Assembly: GCF_964019385.1 (NCBI RefSeq)
Contig: NC_088655.1
Span: forward strand, 9,546,130-9,610,129
Direction: 5' to 3'
Origin: Sycon ciliatum
Taxonomy: Eukaryota > Porifera > Calcarea > Leucosolenida > Sycettidae
DNA length: 64,000 nucleotides
The position numbers were made by a program, and so were the translations under genes. Below, piece after piece: positions 22,612-35,107 of this stretch; positions within the stretch are counted from its first letter, which is position 1; each line of letters starts with the position of its first letter. The notes beneath the pieces were generated by a model. It had not been told where the DNA came from. It saw only the letters and a list, made by a program, of their open reading frames with translations, and did no database searches.

Positions 22612-22930
22612 GGGGTCGTGGGTTCGAGCCCCACGTTGGGTGCCATTTTTCGCCGGTTTTTTTCTAACCGACGATATGCTCTTCCGATTACTCTCTCGAC
22701 ACGCCACACACAGATGACTGATAATTGGTTGTTGCTCAACGAGAGTCTCAGGAAGAAGGCCAGCGAATCAGGAAGCAAGAATGCGTACAATGCACGCATG
22801 TTCGCTGTGGCGCAACCCGCGCAGCCCGTGGACGGTCCGAGCGGACACAGCGCCACACAAAATAAATACATGCGCCCAAAAGAGAACCGACCTCGTAGAG
22901 GTCAAGGACAACAAAAAGGCGATAAAGGAA
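22612..22930 (-). repeat. Old family B LTR with tRNA-Lys primer-site remnant
   Basis: GGGTCGTGGGTTCGAGCCCC ACGTTGGGTGCCA (22617-22649) is the 3' part of tRNA-Lys. It is followed by a diverged B LTR (CTTCCGATTACTCTC, GAGAGTCTCAGGAAGAAGG, CAAGGACAACA). Third place where tRNA-Lys sequence abuts a B LTR. Confidence 0.7.
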
Positions 22931-23325
22931 GGGACTATTTTAAAAGTCCCTGGAGAAAAGTTTGCGATTGATCCTGGCTAGCAACGGGTTGTGTGATTTT
23001 TGTTAGTGAGGTTTTCTTCCCATTGAGTTTCCCTAACGTTTGTACCTATTTTACTGAACTGTAACACAGTCGCCGCCTGTTTGGGCGCGCTCCTGTCACT
23101 CGAGTTGAACTTTGGTGTGAAAGTTTGAAGTTCAATGTGACTTGTAGCCTGCGGGCTCGGTGACCAGGTGACTGGTGTACGCATGACCAGGTGACTGGTG
23201 TACGCATGAGCACGTGACCGCTTATTCAGCCATGTTCCATTGGGAATAAGGACCGAACGCTGCATCGCAGCCTTCTCGGACCAAAACCAGTTTACTCATC
23301 GTCCAAAAGACTACAGCATATGGGC

Positions 23326-24526
23326 TGTAACGGAATCACAGCCATTCCGTTCCCCGGGACGCAGGACACAAAGGACAAGACTGGTTTGTATTACATTATT
23401 TATATTGACAAGACGGAAATGGAGACAACACTCAAAAGGACGAACAAGAAGACTGACAAAAGGACTCTCGACTACAAAATCGCGCATGCTCATATCACAC
23501 ATGCACGCGACTAGACGAGACAGTTTGGGGAATGCCATCACACAGGAAAACAACACAATCATTTCACAACACCTGCCCCCTTGATGACATTCCACAAAAT
23601 AATAAACCGACACCACGTTCCACATGCACAACAGCAAAAGGAACCACAGCAGAACAGAAAAACGAAAACCAACCATCAACCTAGAGCCGACGCTCTAAAA
23701 TAAAATCCGGCCACGACACAGTGCCAAACAAAAACCTAGAGCCGACGCTCTACAACCAGGCCACGCCACACAAGGCCAACCAAAACTTGGAAGCCGAAGC
23801 TCCAACAAAATTATAACATGCGCACAGCCGCACCAAATAAATCTACAACAAAAATAATGGAGAACAACAGAACGAATACAAGAGCAACAGACCGACAACA
23901 ACCAAACTGAAACAACACAGCAACAAGCAACGAACTGAACAGAGAGAGAACAACACAGCGAGCAAGACAACAAGACGAACAACAAGGACGACACACAGTC
24001 GGTGACGCCAGACTCGTCCACTGTCCTCTGGCGAGCCACGGCCACACGCTCCGTCGCGGTTCCTGCCGTCTCAGGCTCCAGTCCACAGTGACTGTTCTAG
24101 TCCATCACCTTCTCTGCCTCCTCTCCGCGTCGTCTTCCGCTCCCACCAGCTCTTCACCTCCTCCGCTCCCACGCTCTGTTTACTTCAAAGTCACCACAAC
24201 AGTTACTTCGTTGTTGACGACGACGGACAGACTCATCACAAACTAACTCATCCTCTGCGTCCCGGGTTTCGGCACCACGTTGTAACGGAATCACAGCCAT
24301 TCCGTTCCCCGGGACGCAGGACACAAAGGACAAGACTGGTTTGTATTACATTATTTATATTGACAAGACGGAAATGGAGACAACACTCAAAAGGACGAAC
24401 AAGAAGACTGACAAAAGGACTCTCGACTACAAAATCGCGCATGCTCATATCACACATGCACGCGACTAGACGAGACAGTTTGGGGAATGCCATCACACAG
24501 GAAAACAACACAATCATTTCACAACA
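23326..24526 (-). mobile_element. Family E TRIM, complete
   Basis: Two 246-bp LTRs, 23326-23571 and 24281-24526, appear identical or nearly so (TGTAACGG ... TTCACAACA). The target duplication is GGGC (23322-23325, 24527-24530). On the minus strand the primer site TGGTGCCGAAACCCGGGA follows the 5' LTR, and AAGGGGGCAGG precedes the 3' LTR as polypurine tract. The 709-bp interior is noncoding, with GCCGACGCTCTA repeated. A young non-autonomous element. Confidence 0.92.
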
Positions 24527-25460
24527 GGGCCAATCGCGGTCATCCGTGCTTTTACAAGAACGAAATGGCGCGTTTAGTGACATTTTGCGTACAACTTCCC
24601 ATCTAGTAGGGCCCAGTCACCCAGTTTTGGTGGAAGGGGTGAGTTTGATTGGGAATAAAGGAGGAAGGGAGCATCTCAGCTTCCTCGGACCAAGACCATT
24701 CGACTCAGCACCCCGAAGACTACAACTGGTGAACATTTGATTTTAGCTTTAACTTCCCCTCTAAAGCAACCTCTGGTATTAGGGATCACCTGATTTTACA
24801 CCCACAGTTCTGCAAGGATCTGCATACATGTACATGCACTCAAATCAGCGGCCACCTGCATTGCGTGACCAGCGGCCGACTTTTAGTGCGCCAAGTGCCA
24901 TATCTTACCTGCGTACAGCAAGCACAGTTGCTGTCCTGGCTGGCTTGCTCGACTGCAACACGGTGCTGAAGTGCGCTTAGAAGCGAATGCATGCAGTCAA
25001 CATAGTTGACAAGTGACATCATCTACCTATCGCTGCCGATAGTGAAGATGTGGTTTCTCAAGCTCATATTGATGTGTTCAAGAGGTGGCGGACGCGTAGA
25101 CAAAGCAGCGGAATGACAGTGAAGACGAGAAATAAATGTTAGTTTAAGTTAATAGATGATATGCCAAATAACGTGCAACTAGACTTGAGAGGGCATTGCA
25201 AAGTAGTTGTGTTGTAGTTGTAAATCTAACATTAATTCTCCATCACTGCATCAGCTCAACCGCCACCACTGGACTGCCTTTTTACACTCTTTTATTGACG
25301 AATAACCAAGAACACGGAAAACGACTACATCTTGACAAGACGACAGACCAAAGACTAGCTCACACAGTTTCGCGCATGCGCACAACACCACCAACCAATG
25401 ACGCGTGTCCACAGCGACCAAGACGAAACACAACACGTGACACCAAATCTACCACAGTTG

Positions 25461-28381
25461 TGTCGTCGGAGGGTTTTAGTTCCCTCGCACGATAGCCCTT
25501 CCGATTACTCTCTTATTCATACATCACACGTACGCCACACTCAGAGGACAGATTATCATTGTTGCTCCAAGGAGAGTCTCAGGAAGAAGGCACCCAAAAC
25601 AACCAGAATGCGCACGATAAGCATGCAAGCATGCGCACAACAACAAGAACATGTACGATAATCTCCAACCGGCGCAGTCCGCGCGCGGTCCGCACGAACG
25701 TGCCAAAAGGGGCACACACGTGCCAAAAGGGCAGGGACAACATACTTCCACATGAAAAAAATGCATCCTCTCCTGAGGATGGGAGAGAAGAAAACAAAAC
25801 GAGAAGACAGACAGGAGAAAAAGAAATCAAATGTGAACAACATACACATGCAGATACGCAGGGCCAAAACAGTAGGATACATTAGTAACTCCGGACAACG
25901 GGGGAAAAGCCAAAGCAAAGGGGTGGAAAGAAAACAGACTGGGCCCACCCATAGAGGGAACCGCCATCTTTCAGGCGTGGGCCCCCGGAAAACAACCACC
26001 TCGCCCTGGTGCGAAGCCAAGGCAAACCGACGCTACTGCGAAGACCGCGGCAGCTGAACCGGGTGACCAGTCATCTGACAGCACAGGAGTTGTCCGGAAA
26101 ACCATCCCGCAGCCGATGGGGCTACGAAAACTCACAGAGACACACACGGAAAGAAAGAAACACGGACTGACGCAAACATCTCAGCAATACTAGGAGCCAA
26201 AATTCAGACAAGAAAAACCACGAGAAGGAATGGCAGAACAGCAATATTGAACACGCCTACGGATACAGGGGCAGTCTATCCATGAGGACACCAGATAGCA
26301 CACAAACAAATCGGTCACCAATACGCAAACAAAAATTAACATAGAAAAACCACAGGGCGCTACCCTATATAACCACAGGCCTCTATCCTGAAAAAAACAC
26401 AGGTCTCTAACCTGAAAAAACCCACAGGGATTGAACCTGAATATCACGCGTGAAACACATCCGCTCACGAAACACAAAAAAACACCGTCCTGAACCCTAC
26501 TGGGACGCACAAAGGCCAGCCAGCAAAACACGGAAACCGAACACCCGCAAGGCGAACCGATACAAATAAGCGCTGGATCCCACCAACCCACCAGGCAGAC
26601 CGTGGCTCACCATGATCGGACGCCCCCTAGGTGAAATGAAGAGACCCACGTGCCAAAACACAAATACCAAACAACACGCTCACAGAAATATTGCCACCCG
26701 GACCGTCAACGAGAATCTCAGAAGCATGTTACACCACTGGGCGTCAGCCATTCCACATGAGCGGGACAACCAGGCGGAGCACTAAAACGCTCGACACAAA
26801 ACATGAATACTAGTAAAACGAAAAAGAAAGCACTTGTACTTGAAACTGGAAACGACGGAGTGCCACCACATCGAGTAAATCGATGGGGACATCTACCAAA
26901 CTGAAACAAATCGAACGACACAGGATCGGAGCAGTCCGACGACACCGAAACGACGTGCACCAGTGCACAACACAGGGCGAGTAAGCAAACACGAGCAAAG
27001 CTACCCATGCTGACTACCATGATGACGTACCAAGCAACACGATGAGCATGCACGACAGCACGGACAACAGAACTTTCAAGTCAGAAGGTGTGAAAACACA
27101 GTGCACACGACCACTCGAACAGCCAGAGGCCGGAGGGCGACAATGTACACTGGTTCAAAACACCGCACACACAACGTGGGCCACAATCATGTACTAACAA
27201 GAGCGAGGCTCGAACGAGGTACTTGTACACAAGAGAACAACCCGGGACTTCAATGCCACGAAGCGAAACAATTACAGGTCATCCCTCGTTAATACATAAT
27301 CTCTGGGACGTGACAAATGTTATGTATTAACGGGGCTTATGTACTAAACGAAAGTGTACATAATTTCCTTGTATACCAGAATATTTCACTTTTTTCAACT
27401 TTTCTGAGTGTTTCTTGCTGCCATGACTAGGGAGCGAGATATTCTTGATTCCCTCGATATTACATAAAAATTATGTTCTAACGGTCGCAGTCAGCGAAGA
27501 TTCTACAGTTTACATGATACATGCCCAGCCGCGCCTGTACAGTCACTCGAAAGAAAACAGAGCTTTGTCCCTTTGTGATGTGCGCTCTGATTTCTGAGCT
27601 AATTGCGTCCAGAAGTAGAAACTAGAACACGACGTGCCTCCACTGGAAGGCCAAAAGATCAACAAATTATGTACTATTGAGGTAGGTGGCATGCGGGTAT
27701 GGAGAAATGTTATGTTCTAACGGGGTTTATGTACTAACGAATTATGTACTAACCGACAAAATTTGTATGGAAGTGACCACGTTTCGTCCGGGACTTGAGA
27801 TTTCTTATGTACTAACGGGGTTTATGTACTAACCGTACTCGTATTAACGGGGGACGACCTGTATTTTGAAAATCCCAAATCGAAGACTAGTACCAGGAGA
27901 ACTACGTACAAGGTACCAAACATTACGCAGGGCAGACAAAGCATGCTCACCTGAGTAGGAGCTCCGAGGACAGGGTTGAGCAGATGGAGCAAAGCGGAGC
28001 CATGGCGAGGACGCGTGGAGAAGACAAGATTTGAAGCCACGGCGAAAACGAAAACGATCTCAGGGTCGTGGGAAACGATGCCACTAGCTGGGCGCCAATT
28101 GTCGTCGGAGGGTTTTAGTTCCCTCGCACGATAGCCCTTCCGATTACTCTCTTATTCATACATCACACGTACGCCACACTCAGAGGACAGATTATCATTG
28201 TTGCTCCAAGGAGAGTCTCAGGAAGAAGGCACCCAAAACAACCAGAATGCGCACGATAAGCATGCAAGCATGCGCACAACAACAAGAACATGTACGATAA
28301 TCTCCAACCGGCGCAGTCCGCGCGCGGTCCGCACGAACGTGCCAAAAGGGGCACACACGTGCCAAAAGGGCAGGGACAACA
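25461..28381 (-). mobile_element. Family B LTR element B1 (non-autonomous)
   Basis: LTRs 25461-25742 and 28100-28381 (282 bp each, seemingly identical), target duplication GTTG. Minus orientation: after the LTR end CCGACGACA comes AT and the primer site TGGCGCCCAGC. The interior lacks protease, RT and integrase. A short stretch at 25922-26010 matches the tail of the integrase frame of B2 (GGGAACCGCC, TTTCAGGCGTGG), and 26596-26625 matches the interior of element C (GACCGTGGCTCACCATGATC). So it is a deletion derivative of a coding B element. Confidence 0.88.
27275..27861. mobile_element. pogo-type MITE inside B1
   Basis: TA on each side. Ends CAGGTCATCCCTCGTTAATA and, inverted, CAGGTCGTCCCCCGTTAATA. 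The interior repeats ATGTACTAACGGGG-like motifs. 587 bp, no transposase. Confidence 0.85.
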
Positions 28382-28557
28382 GTTGCATACAAAGTTCAAA
28401 GTTGTACGGTTACCTGTGACTGGTATTCCTGCAGAGCTCAGGGCCTACCATGTACACATTGTAGTATAATGTGTATGGAACTTGTGTGCGATGCCCTCTT
28501 AAGTCTAGTTGCACGTTATTTGGCATATCATCTATTAACAGCTGCTACTGCCACATG

Positions 28558-29421
28558 TGTCATGACCCGGATCAGACTCGTCGTGAAAGCGACCATGCAT
28601 TGAGTTCAGCAGCCAAAAGCTGGACTCCGAAATATACTAGAGTTCTGTAAGAACCATGATTAGTCCTGCGAAGGATTTGGCACTTTCGTTAGTTGAGCAA
28701 TCATGGCTTACAACTCGTGGCCTCGAGTCACAAGTGTTGTCGTACGGCGTCTACACCTTCAGTACAAGTCGTCAGCATTGTACTCACTACACTGTTGAGC
28801 TTGAGGGGACCCTGCTTAGTCCTGCAAGGGAGCTGATACCTTTGATAGTCGAGCAAGCAAGGCCCCTCTTCTCGCGTCGTACGACGTAAAGGGTCCTGCA
28901 AGTGCTTCGCGCACTGCGGACTCCGTTATCCCTTTTTGGGAGAGGTCGCGGCTTGACCGTGAAGCGCCCTACGGGGTAATGAGAGGGAAGAGCCTACGGG
29001 GCAGAAGATGAAGGGTGACCCAATCAAGACACCGTACGAAGGCGGCGCGCTCTAGCTGCAGTAACATCCGACAGCGTTCTCCAGGCTCCGTCGCACGATC
29101 GACGTACGAATAACCTCGGAGATCACTCATATTTGTAACACTATCATGTAATGTGGGTGAGCGAGCTCCCCGAAGCTATACTAATATTTCCTACTAATTA
29201 TTATATCACAATTATACTATAACCAAAATCACATAAAAGCCGCCTTCTTCCAACGAATAAAAGTATCTTTGATCGCTCCCCTTCAACCTTCGACTACCTT
29301 GTGTGAGCCGGAAAACAGGTGTGAGCTAGCAACTTGGATGGCGACTATATTGGTCGTCTACCTGGGTAGCCACTAGACTGATCTAAGCCAAGTCACAAAC
29401 CCGCCAAGCGCGGCCATGACA
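28558..29421 (+). repeat. Solo LTR, family D (BEL/Pao type)
   Basis: TGTCATGACC ... GGCCATGACA, 864 bp, with a 7-bp perfect terminal repeat and target duplication CATG (28554-28557, 29422-29425). It matches, inverted, the interrupted LTR at 58379-63825, next to which a BEL-type primer site and gag are found. It carries AATAAAAGT near 29259, a possible polyadenylation signal. Confidence 0.88.
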
Positions 29422-29605
29422 CATGTGTTACTAGTTGTGCAGTCTACAGTATCACCACCACAGTTGGTCTAGTGGCCAACCAGGGAAGTGCAAAATGAAG
29501 GGATGTGCATAGGCTAGGACTATGCTGAAACTGATGTGCTCATCATCATGGCACAACACGGCTTAACATGTTGACTTTTTCTGCTTGCTTACTTGTCTTG
29601 TACAG

Positions 29606-29665
29606 GACTCTCTCTGGAATGAGTTTGACAACATTCCCAAAGATCCCTTCAGGCGTCAAACACTT
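29606..29665 (+). CDS. LRR exon 6
   Basis: Acceptor TCTTGTACAG, 60 nt, donor GTAATT. With the one-base phase used by all the exons, the translation is TLSGMSLTTFPKIPSGVKHL: a short but canonical LRR (LSGMSLTTFPKIPSGVKHL). A 500-bp polypyrimidine array starts 30 bases downstream. Confidence 0.85.
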
Positions 29666-29684
29666 GTAATTATTAACCTCGGAT

Positions 29685-30165
<481 letters not shown>

Positions 30166-30461
30166 TCTTACTTTCTCATCTCTCTCGTACACACCCTCAC
30201 TCTCTCAATCAGTCAATCGCTCACATATTAAAATGCTTTGGGATTTTCAACATTAGGCCCGAACGAAAAAGTCTCTGGTTTCGGGTAACATGGCCAGAAA
30301 AATACCGATCGTTCGGTCGGCTTTTTCCCCTCATAATGTGTATGCATGGCAAACCGGTAAGCACATAATTATGAGGCATGGGCAGCAAAAACCAGGGTGA
30401 GGAGATATTTGGCGAAAATGAGTTTTTGATGGCTTTGAACTGTCCACTAAATGAGTGATCT

Positions 30462-30896
30462 ATGGGCCAAATTTTGGAGCTCCGGGCGCCTTCCAAGATG
30501 GTAAAAAGAACGCCCGAAATGATGGGTGAAGGTCGACAAAAAATGGTCAGCAACAAGGCAAAATGGAACGGAGTTACAGTTGGCTCTGATGGAGTGGTTG
30601 AGAATAATTTAGCATATTTACAGGTCTTGAGGGAAGCACAGCGTACTCTAGTTGATAATAATTATAGTAACATTGTTGCCTACACTTGCTGCTATGAACT
30701 TGAAAACTCAATCCCTGTCATGTGCAGGTCTGGTGTTGTACACAGACTTGTCAGACAGAAAGAAGCCAAGCAACTGACGTTTTACATGGCTGGGAAGAAC
30801 CTACAAGACAATATAATGCGTGCAGGACCAAGCCAGATACATCCACCAATGCCGGCACCAAGCCTGTTTTGCTCGCCTAGGTACAGCAGCTCGTAG
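30462..30896 (+). other. Unassigned 144-codon open frame
   Basis: The longest non-repetitive frame in intron 6. The second half (from VLREAQRTLVDN) follows an acceptor-like TTTACAG at 30619 and has balanced composition, including YTCCYELENSIPVMC and HRLVRQKEAKQLTFYMAGKN. It does not fit an LRR and I recognise no domain. It could be a retrocopy, a terminal exon of another gene, or chance. Confidence 0.3.
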
Positions 30897-32775
30897 ACAC
30901 ATGCATTATACTGTGACAAATTTCATGATTACTGCAAGCATGCATGTATACTTGCAACAATTTTATTCACAAAATATCTTGTAGCAAGTAAGGTTTAGTT
31001 CATTCAGGGCTGTCTCCGTATCTCACCAACTTATCCAGCTGCGAATGGTCGCCACGGAGTACTGAATCTCGTTTGGCACTCTCAGCGCTGCTGTCCGCGT
31101 CGCCACCTCGTGTCACGGAGCTCTCAAACTCATCGTCTGCGCTGCCTCCGCTGATGGCTTGTCATCTGAGCGAAAGCTCTTTGCTTTCACCTGATTCTTC
31201 TTGCTGTCGACTATCACAGGCAGCGGAGTATCTCTGGAGATCCAGCTGCCAAATATTCTAGTTGCTCATGCTCCATCAAGAATTTGTGACGGGATCGTTC
31301 CGCCAAGAAATTATTTGTTTCGCTCTCTTTTGAGCGCATGATTTGCAGACGATACCCAGAGCGCAAACGCCTCCAGAGTGGTGGCTGAAAACACCTACCT
31401 GGACGTCCCAAGTGCTTGGCGGATAAACTACAACTGCGACGACGACAAATTATAGCGAAGCCACCAAGAGGAAGGCACTTTCAAAGCGATAGCGCCAGAA
31501 GTCTTTTTGCTTTGATCCCGGTGACTAAAAAACGACATCGGTTCGGTTTTTCGCAAACATTGGCATTTTGAAAAATCGCCAAGACCCCGGTTCTTGCTGC
31601 CGATGCCTCACATGTGTACAGTACACAGCCCAGACTGAAAATGTATGGTCGATAAAGCAGGCATACATGTAGACTACATAGCACTCAACAGCTCGATCAA
31701 ACTGACGGGAACAGTAAAACTGGTCAAATGCTCAGACACCGAGCAGAGCAGAGCTCCGAGATGCTGCGCATCAACACATTGTTCAGCGATCGCCGTGGGC
31801 CAGGAACTACAGGTTCCTGTTGCTTCAGCGTAAAGAAAAAGATTCGGCTTCAGAATCCAATGAAGTCCTACATTATCACTCTTTTCAGCACCGTTGCGTT
31901 GCGGCTTGACCCCGTTTCGGAAGCAAATACTGCTTTGAAGCGAAAGATGCCTTCTGGACGAAGAGTTTCCAACACATTCATTGCTCCGGGTACGTGACTC
32001 GAACAATGCAGCTGTTGACACTGAGCCACCATCACCTATATTGACGGAAACGTTATTGCTACTAGAGTTCCCAAACTAAAACATGTCAGTCGAAAACGTT
32101 ACGCTTGGCAAATAGAACAGCCCTGCAACAAATCTGGCTCGATCCTGTCAACTCGAACAAAAGGACTGAAATGTCTAGCCGGCCGGAGCCAGGAGCAGGA
32201 AGGCAGAGCCTTGGCCTTGGACCTGGTAGAGCGCGAACTGAGAGCACGTACATGTACATACGTATGATTCGCAGATGCATGGATGAATAAAGAATATATA
32301 ATTGATCCATACATGGCCAGACAACAACGAGTTTAAAGAGTTTTCAAGAATTATATTATCCAAATTCGATTTTCGCGTTCCGCCCGTCAGTGAATAGTGT
32401 GGGAGCTGAGGGTAAGGTATACGAAAAGAACAATAAAATGACTGCATAATGAAAAGTGTGAACAAAGGAAGTAAGTAAAAAGTAAATTATCGTATCCGTT
32501 CACAAAGGAAGTACTAAAGCATTACATAATAGCAGTCGGACATAGTGCTAAACAACACAGTTACTGCATAAGCAGAAATATTCGTCTGGAATTTAATTTC
32601 GTCTTTTTCATCCGAGGAGCTTTTGGACTAAATTAAAGGTCGGACTAATGTCGATTTGTCCAACTTTTCAATACACTCTTATGATCCATGGACGAAATTT
32701 TCAACCGGACGAACTCCCTTTCTTTGGAGTTGGACGAAATGATTGACCGACGAAATGTTCTGCCTGTGCAGTATA

Positions 32776-32936
32776 CAGTAAAATGTGGTGTAAGCGACCT
32801 CTGGTTTTAGCAGGGAAGATACTACCTCTGGTTTTAGCAGGGAAGATACTACCTCTGGTTTTAGCAGGGAACATACTACCTCTGGTTTTAGCAGGGAAGA
32901 TACTACCTCTGGTTTTAGCAGGGAAGATACTACTGT
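32776..32936. repeat. 27-bp minisatellite grown from a MITE end
   Basis: CAGTAAAATGTGGTGTAAGC matches the left end of the MITE at 47652. It is followed by five 27-bp units ACCTCTGGTTTTAGCAGG-GAAGATACT (one unit has a single base change). Because 27 is a multiple of three the frames read LVLAGKILP repeatedly; not a gene. Confidence 0.85.
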
Positions 32937-33082
32937 GCCGTGTGTGCGCATGTCTCATCCTTACACTCATCTGTGGACATTTCGCTTTCTTATGCTCGTA
33001 TACACAGAACGATCTCTGGGACCAGTATCAAGTCAATCCCATCTGATTTTTCCAGCTCGAGCGTAATGCGTTTGTAAGACAT

Positions 33083-33215
33083 TGTTGTAGCGTGCTATTC
33101 TGTGTACGTCATGTGCATGCGCATGTTGTTGTTTGAGAACGTTGTCTTCGTCTTGAGTTCATCATGTCCAGTTGTATTTAAGTCGTCTACTCGTAATAAG
33201 TAATAGTTTTCCCAA
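33083..33215 (+). repeat. Diverged family A LTR fragment
   Basis: TGTTGTAGCGTGCTATTCTG, GTGTACGTCATG, GCATGCGCATG and GTCTTCGTCTTGAGTTCATC follow the order of the A LTR, then similarity fades near 33215. Confidence 0.65.
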
Positions 33216-33356
33216 TAAAAACTCGGATGTTGAGCCTATAGAAACATGTAAAGAGAAAAAGGATCTATACTTTATTAGTTATGACTTTTTTCAGTTTTGT
33301 GCCTTGTTGTCGCGCTATCTGACTGTGTATTATCTCGTTGCCTTGGTGGACTCAGG

Positions 33357-33680
33357 CAGGCATAGTGGGATGGTCTAAGACCATGATTGAGAAACAGAGG
33401 GTACCAGGTTCAAGTCTTGCTTGGAAGCGGAAGGATTTTTTCCAGCCGTGCTGCGACCCACAGTTAATTGGGAACTCGTGGCCTGGCACGAGGAAAACAT
33501 GGATGCAGTGAATGGGACTTTCGGTCTTTGACCACATGCTGGTGAGCTGATCTACTCACCTCCCACCGCTTTAGGAGCTGCATCTGCGCCTTGATCCTTG
33601 AAGGGTGGTGGCGTTCCTACGGATGCGGAAAACTCGGCCTCTATATAGAGAAACCGAGTCTCACGCGAACCGTGAAATTA
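33357..33680 (+). mobile_element. tRNA-type SINE (S1)
   Basis: The head GGATGGTCTAAGACCATG ... AGGTTCAAGTC resembles Pol III A and B boxes at normal spacing. It is followed by GGAAGCGGAAGGATTTTTTCC and a core (ACTCACCTCCCACCGCTTTA ... GGGTGGTGGCGTTCC). The head is shared with 53552 and the core and tail with 63826-64000 and, diverged, with 57005. Relation to a named SINE superfamily was not tested. Confidence 0.7.
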
Positions 33681-35107
33681 TAAATTTGGTGGACTGTTAG
33701 TCATAACTAGTTTTCCCAATGTCTTTATTTCGGGGGGGGGGGGGGAGGTGTTGTTGCAACGTGCGTCCACTTCAGAACTGTGTCTCTTGTGACCCGGCCA
33801 CAAGGGTCGTTGAAACACCTGTGGTGGAAATGGTATTGCCTTCTCCCCCTGGCCCCTGTCACACAACAGTTCAAACAACTTGGTGGAGTTTCTGACTTCT
33901 TATACAAACGGAAAGGGCACAGGAGGAGAAAGACGAAAAGACTAGACAGAAAACGACGACGGGAAAAGACACCCGGGAAAAGACTCAAAGAAAACAATAA
34001 GAACAAGCAGTAAAATTGCGACGACAAATCGGGACGACCAATCAGGGACTAATACGTACAGAACGCATGACCAAGATCAAGACAACCAGACCACGGACGA
34101 ATCACACACGACTCTCATTCCCAGACCAAACTAGCACTGCGCATGTACAGCATTCACTTGACAGTCACTCTCACACAGACGGAAGCACATCCTCACACTC
34201 TGACAACGCGTACTCTTGCATGCACCACATACCATAAACGTCACACATCACACCATGCTCACACGTACACTTAGACCATACATGACATCAGACACTGGAC
34301 TCTACGAGACAAGAACCAAATACAACGACATGCGTAAATCATAGTCGTAATACAAATTCGTAACATAGCCCTCCCCTCCGGCGAGAGTCGACCTCGACTC
34401 TAGCAAGTAGGAAAATGCGTACTACAGTTATATGCACCACGAGAAAAAATGGAGTAGGAGAAAAACAAAAGAGGTGAGAAGACACAATACCAGGCGAAGA
34501 AGACAGGACAACGGCAAGTGGCTGGCTGCAGACGTGGAGACCTTAGCGCAAGACCACGCGGTGGGCGGTCGTCTCGTACGACGTGTCCATTCGGATGTTA
34601 ATGAGGCGCAGTGTATAGCATGTAAAACATAGAGATGTTGTAACTCGCTTTCCTCTACCTGCTCCCAGTTCCGTGCCATCTCCACACTTATACAAAGGGA
34701 CGACGATAACTACATTTAGAAGACTGTTTATTGACACGACGACGAAACACAACCAGACAAGACGAACTCAAGACGAAGACATCATGAACTCAAGACGAAG
34801 ACTGCTTTTCATACCACAGCAACACGCGCATGCACCAACATGACGTACACACGACGTACACAAAATAACGTACTACAACATAACTCCCTCCCAAGAGTAG
34901 AATCGTCCTCGATTCTAATAATAAAACAGAGTAAAAAAGAGGAAAAGATCACACAAATCACTCAATCATACCACACCAGTCACACCCATAAATAAAATAC
35001 CTCTGCCTGCACTGCAGATTACAAAAACTCTGTCCGCCCACCCAGAACACCAGCCACGATCGCTGTCACACGTGTAGGAACTGATAACCTCAAAAACTCT
35101 AAACTAC

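Larger units (their letters stand above)
25153..28534. mobile_element. TTAA-flanked MITE split by a B element
   Basis: TTAA at 25149-25152 and 28535-28538. Terminal inverted repeats of about 47 bp start TAGATGATATGCCAAATAAC and differ at only a few positions. After removing the LTR element (25461-28381 and one TSD), about 457 bp of MITE remain. The ends do not start CCC, so it is not the same family as the CCCTTT elements here. Confidence 0.85.

Noticed and set aside
30606..30896. Frame VLREAQRTLVDNN... as another LRR exon
   Set aside because: No LRR spacing, wrong length and no downstream donor in the shared phase.
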